From assembly GCF_028389875.1 (NCBI RefSeq), contig NC_084669.1, positions 4,797,501 to 4,861,500 on the forward strand: 64,000 nt of DNA, given 5' to 3'. Positions 38,081 to 48,795 of the stretch are shown piece after piece. A program made the position numbers and the translations under genes. A model generated the notes under the pieces. That model ran no database searches. It worked only from the letters and a program-made list of their open reading frames with translations, and had not been told where the DNA came from. Position 1 is the stretch's first letter, and the number at the start of each line of letters is the position of its first letter. Source of the DNA: Rhea pennata. Its lineage: Eukaryota > Chordata > Aves > Rheiformes > Rheidae.

Positions 38081-41000
38081 GTAAGCTTATTTCAGTGCTG
38101 TCAGATTTTACTTTTTTGAGAATGACTGCATTGTTTACATTGCAGATAATTATGCAGACTACTACAACTGTATGGAAACTTTCCTGGTAGTAGTTTTCCT
38201 AAAAGATGTATATGTATCTTTGTTTTAATAAAGGTTTGTTGATCAGAGTTCTGTATATTTGAAGATCAAAGGTGTAAAAATGCGTAAGGTATTTGGGCTG
38301 TTGTCATTGTACATAGTATCTCAGTGATTCTCAGTCAAAATCTCTGCTGCGTTATTTGCAGCTGGGACAGAAGGTGATCAGAATGGACTAGATCATCCTT
38401 CTGTTGAAGTCTCACTGGATGAAAACTCAGGAATGTTAGTGGATGGATTTGAAAGGACATTTGATGGAAAGTTAAAGTGTCGATATTGCAACTACGCCAG
38501 CAAAGGAACAGCACGGCTCATAGAGCATATCAGAATTCATACAGGTATGAAATGTTCTACAGTACTTTGTTGTGAGGCATTATGATACTGACTCTTGTGT
38601 TACGATCTGTAATTCACATCTTCAAGCAGTGTGCTAGTTCTTAGAGTTACCCAACAATTAGAAGCAAAACTCACAACAAAGGTTAGAATATCCTAAACTG
38701 TTCATAAAATCAGCTGTGACTTTTCGGTAGTTGAGAGAAAACACAAGTGAAAGATCTTTTTGAAGTCTTACGTTAGTAGCTACCTAGTGTATTAAAATAA
38801 TATAGAAGGCATTAGGGGTGGTTACTGTAGCAATAAGAAAAAAATGTGTTTTTTCCAAAGAATGGAAATTGTTGTAGGTCTTGAGTATGTCGGTGTATGG
38901 ACTGTCCAAAAATTTTTAACTCTTTTCCACAGTCTTGTGTAGATGACATTCAAGGACTTGCTTCAAAGGAAAACGTATTGTTGCAACTATCTTAAGATAT
39001 AGTTGCTGTTAGTCAGAGGCTCACTGTGCTGTAAACTATTGCTTCTATGCAGAAACTCCTGGGATATATTCCTGGGAAGTTGGTGCTCCTTTCATGTTCC
39101 CTGCAGTGTTGACTTGTTTCTACAATGCATGATGGGATAGAAAGGGACAAGCAGCAAGAAATCAGAGTGCTGAGAGGAATTTACAAAATTTTCAGTCTGA
39201 ACCTCCTGTGCTACCATAAGCTACCTCTGTGTGTAGCTGTTGCCATTTTTGGATTCCCCATGGAAGTTTTGTGTAATTCTAATAATGAAGAAAATACTGT
39301 GACTTGCACACCTGCATTCTGACACGTGGCTCACTGCAGATTTGCAAAGCAGCAGTGTATTTTGAACGATTTTTTTTGACTTGTTGATTAAAGCAGCAGC
39401 AGCAGCTACAGCCTCATCTACCTGTGTGTCTCATGGTTTGTGGACAACAGAAGAGATGTTTACTTTTAAGAGCTTTATTCTCCACAATGCCATTTCTGGG
39501 CTTGTGAAAACAGGGTTGTCTAGTGGGGGGAGGGAAAAAAAGTACTACAGATTTAAAGTAGTAAATGGAGCACTTCAGGTTCTTAGAGCTTCAGAAGTAA
39601 CACATCAGCTTCCAAATGCCATGTCTTCGGCAGCATGCAACTATTGCTATTTAAACTCCCATCCCTAGCCCTCAGTTACTACTAGCCAGTTGCCCACATG
39701 AATAGATTGACTGCTAGCACTGTGATGGGAAGCATAAATTACTATTAGAGTATACCAGGTATCGTGTGGTGCTTGCTGGATCTTTTTTTGATTATTTCAG
39801 CATAGTTGTAGCATAACGTGTACAAAAGCAAGAAAGATTCCAACCAAAATTTGGAAGCCTAAGAAATTTCCTCAAGAATCTTTGACCTGACAGTAGTTCT
39901 TCAGTTGCAAGTACTTCATGGGCTACACAAGCTAATGGGAATGCCCCTTTTTTGAGGTGAAGCATAATACTTTGGGTTTGTGCCTTGACTAACGTTTCGA
40001 GTTGTTTCTCATGGTCGTAATATATAATACTAATAGCAGTATACCACAGCTGAATTATGGGACAGTGAGTAGGAGACAAGCAGCAAGTAAAAGTAATCGT
40101 GCTTTGAATTGCTTTATTTAAAACAAAAAGGTAGCTCTGACTTCATGTTTTGTGAAAAAGCGGAAGAACAGAGCTTTCTGTGTGGGCTGACTATTGTGTC
40201 AGTGCTTCTGCAGGTATTCCTAATATTGGAGGATATATGCATGACTCATTTGATCAAAGAAACTTTCACAAAGGCGCTAGGAAAAGGTAGCCAAATTGAA
40301 GGCATACGTCACTGTGTGCTGCAAAATCACGCACTCTGAATTACTTCAGTTACAGAAAGCTGACTAGCAGTGAGAGAGAGGTACAGGGGATGTTAGTCTT
40401 CTGTGTATCAAAAAGCTTCTGTAATTTGGACACATCTTTATACAATGAATGCTTTATTGCCAGATTACTAGTTCAGGTGTCGTCTGATGCCTACCACAGT
40501 ACCCATGATTGTACGATGGCAGCAGTTCATTTCACTATACCGGTTTGTTCGGTTTTATGATACAGACAGGAATCTGTGGCTGAGAGTCTCCTTTCTCTTT
40601 TCTGTATTGTTCCCTGTTTGCTTTCTTACAATAGATTTCATATCTTTAATTTTAATATAGCGCTACATGGTGCCCTGTTAGTAACATCATTTAGCCATTA
40701 CCTGAATAGTGCTTTCGGAAAGACACACTTTGTTTCTTTGCATAGAGCCAAGGGACTCCAGAACAAGGAAGGATTTTCTTCACTTATGGGCAAGGAGATT
40801 CAAGTTCTGAGTGTGGTTCTACTCAGAAATGTGGTGGGGAGGCATGACAAAAGGCTAACACACAGCTTGCGTGGACTATGAGAGCTCAGAGTGAGTGAAT
40901 CAGTATTAAAACAGGGAAATGATAGCTGACCATTAGCCTCAGAGCACTGTAAGTTATATTAATAAACAGATAATCCATGCTGGATAACATGGAAGTGCAG

Positions 41001-42803
41001 CTCGGTATCTGTTGAAGTAGTGAGGGCCCAGGCATGATCATATAACCATTATTAAGTGTAACCTAGTTGTAGCTTACTGCAGAATTAAATTAATGCTGAG
41101 TGTAACAGCTAACTAACAATTAGTAGTTCACCAGCTGCGTTGGATTGAAGACTTGCAACATGGCATGCAGATCTTTCTCTGTGTAACTGGTTTAGAGTGG
41201 AATAAGCCACTCATGTAGACATTGTTCCTGTGTGCAAGGAGTTTCTCTCAGTCCTTACAGGGCTGTTTATACCAGATCTTAACATACGTGTATATGCGCT
41301 CATGCACGCACATACACTCTTTGGCTGCAGAATCCTTCTAGAAAATTCAGTTCTTGGGTGCATACATGTGTATGTGTGTTTTTCAGATAGAAGTGCCAGG
41401 ACAGTTACGTTATAAGAATGTTTGGAATTTATCAAAAGGATACTTTCTATCAACATTTAAACACAGATATCATGAAGAATGATTACAGTGGTGGTCGTCC
41501 AGATGTTTTTGTAGTCAATTGCTTATGTGCTTTAAACATGAGGTATATTCTAGATCTGCTAAGAGCGCTATTCAAATATGATTGCATTCAGACCTTGGCA
41601 TCATTACTGCAGTTACTAGTCAGGGTATCTCTTGCTGCAAACAGTTTTCCTGATGCTCACTCCTGTTCATTAAGAAAGCAGAGGTGTCTAAACTTCCTCC
41701 ACTATTCTACCAAATGCGCAACTAAACTCAGAACTAGCAGTGTCTCTGGAGCTGAATTTGAACTGTTCAGTTAGCAGCTTCCAGTTAACAACTCCGTTCC
41801 ACAAAAAGGTTTTTTTAAACGCTCCATGAAATGATATAGTATAATCTTTCTTAATTTTCCAGGTGAGAAGCCACATAGATGCCATTTATGTCCATTTGCA
41901 TCAGCTTACGAACGTCATCTAGAAGCTCACATGCGATCGCATACTGGTGAAAAACCATACAAATGTGAATTGTGTTCCTTCCGCTGCAGTGACAGAAGCA
42001 ACTTATCTCATCATCGTAGGCGTAAACACAAAATGGTGCCTATCAAGGGTACAAGGTCTTCCCTAAGCAGCAAGAAAATGTGGGGGGTTTTGCAGAAAAA
42101 GACCAGCAATTTGGGTTACAGCAGAAGAGCATTAATTAATTTGAGTCCACCTTCCATGGTGGTTCAGAAACCAGACTACCTTAATGATTTCACTCATGAA
42201 ATCCCAAATATCCAGACTGAAGCATATGACAGTATGACAAAACCAACGCAGAGCAGTGGGTTGCCAAGAGATCAAGACCTTATGGTAGATAATCCTTTAA
42301 ATCAGCTGTCTACGTTAGCTGGGCAGTTATCTAGCTTGCCACCTGAAAACCAAAATCCAGCCTCTCCTGATGTTGTCTCCTGTCAAGATGAAAAGCCTTT
42401 CATGATACAGCAGCCTGCTGCACCTGCAGTAGTTTCAGCTGTGTCAACAAATATTCCTCAAAGTTCGTCTCCAACCAGCCCAGATCCTCGGCCTACACAC
42501 AATCAAAGGAACTATAGTCCTGTGGCAGGACCCAGCAGTGATCGCAGTGCCCACACCAGTACTCCCAGTATAAGTAACAGTCAACCAAGTACTCCAGCTC
42601 CAACCCTTCCGGTTCAGGACCCTCAGCTTCTGCATCACTGCCAGCACTGTGACATGTATTTTGCGGACAATATCCTTTATACTATTCATATGGGATGTCA
42701 TGGGTTTGAAAATCCTTTTCAGTGCAACATATGTGGGTGTAAGTGTAAAAATAAGTATGATTTTGCTTGCCATTTTGCAAGAGGCCAACATAATCAGCAT
42801 TGA
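37948..42803 (+). CDS. IKZF5: IKZF5 (Pegasus), Ikaros-family zinc-finger transcription factor (complete, 3 coding exons)
   Basis: Nuclear DNA-binding protein of the Ikaros family. It homo- and hetero-dimerises through C-terminal fingers and acts mainly as a repressor. In humans IKZF5 variants cause thrombocytopenia. Coding exons are 37948-38080, 38362-38544 and 41863-42803, totalling 1257 bases, 418 aa (human 419). Three N-terminal C2H2 fingers: residues 84-104 (CRYCNYASKGTARLIEHIRI then H), 112-132 and 140-161, with TGEKP linkers. The C-terminal dimerisation pair is at about 365-385 (CQHC..H..H) and 393-415 (CNIC..H..H). The ATG at 37948 was chosen because MGEKKPEPLDFVKDFQEYLT matches the family start. 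An in-frame GTG at 37942 is not needed. The sequence is nearly identical to mammals except in the linker (about 225-340). Confidence 0.98.
38362..38544 (+). CDS. IKZF5: IKZF5 coding exon 2 (zinc finger 1)
   Basis: Residues 45-105, including the first C2H2 finger (Cys84, Cys87, His100, His104). Acceptor TTTGCAG, donor ACAG|GTATGA, so the first TGEKP linker is split by the intron. Confidence 0.97.
41863..42803 (+). CDS. IKZF5: IKZF5 coding exon 3 (fingers 2-5, stop)
   Basis: Residues 106-418: the second linker half, fingers 2 and 3, a long Ser/Pro-rich linker, and the two C-terminal dimerisation fingers, ending GQHNQH and TGA at 42801-42803. Acceptor TTTTCCAG|GTGAG. Confidence 0.98.
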
Positions 42804-45800
42804 CTGAGAACATGCTTTCGTTTATTTTTTTTTTAACATATTACAGTATATTTTTCATACTTGCTGAAGGAAAGCTTGCTCATTTCCGTAAGGAATTTTC
42901 ACATTAAGCAATTGGACAAAGCAAATTTATTTCTATGCTGTCATAAAACTTGCCAGGGAATTTTTTTGTAAGATGTAGTGGTCACTTACATATAGTCTTT
43001 CAAAAAAACTGAGTGTGCTTATAAGAATTAGAATGCAATTACATGTTTTGTTTGTTAAATTTAAGTTGATTGCACTTAAAATACCAATGAACACTCTGTA
43101 AACGTAGATGCAGAGTATGTGTCCTGAAACATAAGATGCGATTATCAGAGTGTTTACCAGGCAAGATAAAATACTGTAACCATAAAATGTGAAAGGTTAA
43201 TGCAATGAATGTATGGTTACTTTGGAGACAGACTTATTCTTAAAAACTTAGCTATTACCAAACTGGAAAAACAGACTTTCTAAGTTAGAAGCAACTTTTG
43301 CATACAAATACAATCTGATTTAAGACTTACTTTTATCTGAAAGGTTAATAGTACGTTTTTGCTTAATATAGTCTAAACTCTTCATGCTAGGCCTCAAACA
43401 CTCCTTTAGCTGTTACTTTTAAAACTCAGCAGAAAACTAGAAGATAATGTTTTGTGACTGAATCTATGGTAGGAAGAAAAATGAAAAGAATGGGAAAGAC
43501 ACACTTTCTTGTCAGTCACTAATTATATAAAAGGAAAATTAAACATGACACCTTTTTTTAAACTACTTACCAAATAGCTTTATATGTCTATTTTAAGAAG
43601 GAGGCAATTTTTAAACAACTAGTCATAATGAAGAGTTTGTAGAAATAATACGTGTTCTATGAAACGTTTAACTGCCTTAAACTGATTTGTACACATATTA
43701 AAAATTTGCACAATTAGACTTCTATCTTGCTGATAGAAATTCTAATAGAAACAAACAAGAAGTTTACAAATTAAAAATAGTTTGTTCAGTTTTGTCTTAG
43801 GTCAAACTAAAACTGTAGGTTGCCTATATGTTTGAAAGTTGAGTAATCTAGTTTATGGTAAACTTCAGCTAACTTGAAATTCTGTTTGTCTTGTCAGTCT
43901 CCCCCACATTTGTTACCCTGTTGGACATGCCAGAAAAAGGGGGAAGGATTTCTGCTTTTTTGTGGGTTTGAACTGTAGTAGGCAGGCAAAGGGATATTGG
44001 GTGACTACGTTTTTAGGTCATTGTTACTAATATTGTAGGTGGCAAATGGTAACTGAAGATGTACATGAAGCCCATTGCACATGTTCATTTTTTATTTTTT
44101 ATGCTGTACATCCAACTTTAAAAGCACCTAGGCTAATGGACAGGCACTTTAATATAAACCTAAATAAAACATCCTAGCAAAATTATTAAAAGCTCTTGAT
44201 ATGCTACACAGGAATTTGTAATGTTTCAAATAATGAAAAACTACTTTCCCCATATTTAGACATGCACTTTTACCTTAGTTTCTTACTTGCATTAAGACAA
44301 ATGAAACTTCCCCTTATATTCCCTTTTTAATATCAGCAAAATATGACAGCACGTAATGTTTTGCTAAAGGCAGGAACAAGATTTTACTAACGTTCTGGAA
44401 GTCAGAGGTTGGAATCTGAACAGCAAATGTTTGGGTTGTTCAGACTGACATTGTCATGGGAGCTAAAGCTTCCTGAGGCCAGTGGAAAAACTTGCAGAGA
44501 CTTCAGCTTAAGATCAATATGCAGGAAGAAAACACCCTTCTGAAAGTTTTAGCTTTAGCAGTAATTTTCACTTCAGTGAATTAGAAATTTGGGAACTGAA
44601 TACATGTTTCTCTTCTACTGTATCAGCTCTGTACATCAGAGGACCTGGAGGCATACATTTGAATGTCCATTTTTACTTTAAGGACTACAGTAGAGTTGAC
44701 TGAACTGGAATCCAGTTGTTTAGAAGTTATTGCTCTTGTACCAGTTTTGTAACATGACACTTCTAGTCAAAGAGTAATACAGAAATAATAGGTCTCTTCT
44801 GACCCCTTTTCTACATTTTTAAAACCTAAATTTGGCTAAAATATAATACTAAAACTATAAACATTATTGTTAAAGACCATTACATTTATTAAATCATTGA
44901 GATAATTTTCCTTGCCTTTTGATAACTAATGCAAACCTTTTTTCTTAGGCTTTAGCAACAATAAAGAAACCAGTAGATCTGCTTATTTCAGATTCTGGTG
45001 CTACAAGGCGTACTTTCCAATATTGAATTGATTGCAACAGCTAAGGTATCTCTGTTTTGTGGTTCCAGTCTTTCTCCCTCCTGATATCAGTAAGGAAATT
45101 ATTAACTCTGATGGGCACAAACATTTGATATTTGAGCCTTTCATTCTTCACCAGTTTCTGATCCATTTTCACAAAGTTTTTGTTCTGTTAGGGCTTTTGA
45201 TGGCAGTGCCTGTAAACATTTTAGTTTTTTTTGGTTTTTTTGTTTTTTTTTTTTTTTTTTGGTATGTAGACTAATGATTTGGCAATTTAGTAAAATGGTT
45301 TTGTGAACAGTAATGCCTCTGGAAGAAATTTTAGATAGAATAGTTAGGTCACTAATAAAAGTAGCTGGTAGTAAGAGAACAGCTGTATTATCTTTCTAAA
45401 AAGAGGCTCTCATTCAGGAGAGGATCCCATTCCTCAGGATGAACTGTATCACATTCTTAGTAATAGAACTCAGTATAAAACAAACAAGAAAGCCCAGCCC
45501 TAAACCTTGCAAATTATTTAGAAGTAATAACTGATTTAATATCAGTGATATATTAATATCATTTTTTCTGCTTCGGAGTACCCAAGGAAAAGAGAATTTG
45601 CTTGGACATCTAAAAATTTTTGAATGCTTTAGAACTGGGTTTCCATCTTCCCTTGTGCAAGCTCCAGTTTGCAGGGGAAGTTCTTATGAGGCAACAGGCT
45701 TTGGTATCGTGCCGTTTGCAACCATATCTGTGGGTTGGATCCCTGCTGACCTCATAGTCCTTCCGAGAGTGTCAGCTTCTGGACAAGGATTCTTAGGTTT

Positions 45801-47005
45801 TCTGACATAATACTGTATGTTCAGTTGCGCCAAACAGTGTCTTGACTATACCTATTTCCTTCTGACTACTGAGTATGTTTGGAAGGTGCATTTGCATAAT
45901 AGTTGTTCATGATTTTGTATATACAATTTACTATAATTTAAAGAGCAGAATTAATTCTGCAAAATTGTTTTAGAGTATGACCCTAATAATTCTTGCACAA
46001 GTAAACCTTATTCGTTCAGAATAAATGAGGGATACTTGTGAGAAATTGTAGGATCGAGCTTTAGGTTAGTAGGACTTTCTGTATTGAGCCCTCCATGTGC
46101 TACACTGCACTAACTTCAAAAGAAAACAAATCCTTATAATATATTATAAGGTGCTGATTAGCTTTTTAACTTGTACTAACAGAAAAGTTTGGGGATGAGC
46201 TGAAATTTTTCCACAGCTTGATTCTGCTAAGTCCTGTAGTTGGAAAAATTAACCTTGTGGAGGGTTTTTTTTCTTTTAGTTGTAATAGATTATTTTATAG
46301 ATTTTTTTTGGACGTATTTTTAACATGCACTATTTATAGTACTCTTAATGCAGACTTAGTATTTTGAGACTGAATATTCCACCAAACATGCAAATTAGAC
46401 TGAAGTTGTTGGTAACTTAGTTATCTCTGTTAATACTTAAACCAGCTGTAGAGCAGCTTAACAGGGAATAACAGCTGACTTTTCACAGATACAATGTTTA
46501 GATAAAGATGATTTTGACATAAAATGTTGATTGGCTTGTTAACATAAAGTTCAGTGCCAGAAGACACATTTCAACAGTGTTTTCTAGCACAGCTATCTGT
46601 TGCTATTTGTTTTGTTCCAGAATGTTTTGAGGGTGTTTTGATTGTTTTTTCTTTTGACGAAGGGAATGTAATTTGCTGGCAAGTTTTCCATTAATTTTAA
46701 GCTTCTTTTAAAATCTACAGCAAATGGATGTTCTGCTGCAGGAAAATCTATTCCCTGCCGAAGCATTTTTCATTGAGCAATCTTTGTGTATGTGCTTCTA
46801 AGTACCTGCTTTGTTAATAATATGTATTTCAGTGTAAAGAGCATATTTTGTATGCAAAAATGGAAGCTGTTAGAGTTGTAAAATAAATTTTATTGTGTAG
46901 TGAATGTTTTCAGAAGGCAGGTTCTGAAATAACTATATCTAGTGTAGTTCATGTTGTGAAGCTTTGCTTTTGTAAGATATGAATAAAATAACACTTTCTA
47001 ATTAA
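42804..47005 (+). other. IKZF5: IKZF5 3' untranslated region (end approximate)
   Basis: About 4.2 kb without a coding frame, AT-rich with ATTTA elements and a T-rich run at about 45228-45261. Internal AATAAA hexamers occur near 44163, 44961 and 46021. The last two, at 46882-46887 and 46982-46987, are the best candidates for the distal poly(A) site. The exact end is not visible in sequence alone. Confidence 0.6.
46882..46987 (+). terminator. Candidate distal poly(A) signals of IKZF5
   Basis: Two canonical AATAAA hexamers (46882-46887 and 46982-46987) 100 bp apart, the second followed by T-rich sequence. No other gene intervenes before PSTK, which converges from the other strand. Confidence 0.5.
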
Positions 47006-48595
47006 GTTTAATGTTATTTCTTCTTAAAATTGCATATGCTTCAACAGCTGGATCTTGGGTAAGTTGCTGTTTGAAAGCTGTGTACTGGCTTTATATAGTT
47101 TGCAGTGAAATTATTTCAACTGAATCCCTTGTGCTCATGATTGTATATGGACTACAAAACTGGAACTGATGCATCTGGTCATTTGGAGAGCAAGCATGTA
47201 ACAAGCAGCTCCTGTTTCCCTCCAAAACTGACAACACATCAGGTAGGTCAAGGCACCTCTAGGACAAGTTGCAAATACAAATGGTGAACTGGAGTCAAGG
47301 AGCTGTGAACTTCAGTTGTGTCTATGATCATTTAGCTGAATTACCATATCGGATGAGAAAGGGAGAAGGGGGAACAGTGTGTTTGGCTGCTGCTTAAGTT
47401 GCAAATACTTAATTCTAGAGCTGAACTAGGACACTGTTTTCACACTTTCCCTCCTTTTCGTATCATCTTTCATATTTGCTCCTCTTCCAAATGCCTTCTC
47501 ATACTATTTTTGTATTTCCTTATTATCAACAGTGTTTGCATGTCTAAAATCAGTTTTTATCACAGTAAGGTTGTCATCACTGCATATGGAACTTCTGTGT
47601 ATATTATCACAACACTCAAGGCAACACCAAACTTTTAAGTTTTTGGACTTGCGCACATATGTGCGGACAGCTCTCAGGAGCTTAAGTTGAAATGCATCTG
47701 AAATCTCTACTACTCTTTGTAAAGTTGTTGTTGGGAAAATGAGCAGAAGGAAGCCAAGACCCTGATCCAAAAAGGCAGTTGGGAAACTAAACTGGAACTT
47801 GAGGGGAACTTGGGTGTCTAAGTCCTGCCTTTAGATGAAGCAGGGAATTGTATAAATACTACCTTATGCTTGAAATCCTAAACTCTATCCTACCTCTTGT
47901 TTTTATACCTTCCTAGGCATTGTAAGAGCTGTACAGCATTCAAAACTATACCAGTTTTGCCATAGCAGAGAAAATCACCATCCAAAAATGAAACAGTCCT
48001 TTACTTAAGTCCCCTAAGTAGCTGAAGCAAACAGCTGTTCTCAGAGCAAACTTCTTACAACATGGAATGAAAGCTTACTAATTTTCTTCCCTACCTTTTA
48101 AATTAGTCCAGATCATTCACTAAGCAGCAAATTATTTTCTCTTGTCAGGGGTTAAACATCAGTAAATTTCCTATCCCTCAGGATCATCACAAAGTCTACA
48201 GCTGAAGCTGTACTCTTGTGAAGAGAGTAACTCACACGGGTACGGAAAAAAACACGGGTGCTCCTCAAAACTCAGCTGGATGAGACTCAGAAACCTGATC
48301 TACCTTGAAATTAGCCCTGAAAGAGACTGGATTAGATAAGTTTCAGAGGTTCCTCCCATACTTAGTTTTCTACGATTCTGTGAAATTTAAATCTAAAAAT
48401 CTGATGTTTTTGTTGAATTGATTTTGAAAAATCAAACACATCATGCTACACAAGGTTTCTGTTTTATAATACAGCACAGATGTTTTGTGACAGCACAAGC
48501 TTCCAAAGAAAGAAGCTTAATCTCTCAAAGTTTTTTGAGCAGTAGCGCTAAGGTTTTTAATACTCTTAATATATTGAAAAATGTATTACACATCA
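47006..48595. other. Convergent intergenic gap IKZF5 / PSTK
   Basis: About 1.6 kb between the tail-to-tail ends of IKZF5 and PSTK. It contains a decayed CR1 3' end at about 48328-48383 and presumably the PSTK 3' UTR at its right side (a minus-strand ATTAAA lies near 48555). No coding exon is recognised. Confidence 0.6.
48328..48383 (+). mobile_element. Old CR1 3'-end remnant
   Basis: GGATTAGATAAGTTTCAGAG, then GTTCCTCCCATACTTAGTTT and CTACGATTCTGTGA, follows the CR1 3' pattern (GACTAGATGATCTCCAGAGG, TCCCTTCCAAC, TATGATTCTGTGA) with many substitutions. Plus strand. Confidence 0.6.
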
Positions 48596-48795
48596 TTATT
48601 TTAAAATATATTTATTGACTACATTGGTCGCCTCATCTTGGAATGAAGAAGTCGCACTTGTTACAGGGTCGCTATTTTGCTGGCAAATCTGATTTTTCAG
48701 GTGACTTCTTTGCCGCATATCTTCTAAAAAATCTGCTTTGAGTTTGTTGAGTTCTTCCGCCAGGCTCTTCATCTCACTTGGGTGTACGTTTTTAT
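48596..48795 (-). CDS. PSTK: PSTK exon 6 (stop)
   Basis: Residues 294-359, starting DKNVHPSEMKSLAEELNKLK and ending VVNKYILK and TAA. The first 30 residues match the family closely and the remainder is divergent. Acceptor TTTTAG|ATAAAA. Confidence 0.95.

Noticed and set aside
41931-42803. Start of IKZF5 at the internal ATG 41931 (290-codon frame)
   Set aside because: This ATG lies inside finger 2. Upstream exons at 37948 and 38362 complete the protein in phase and supply finger 1.
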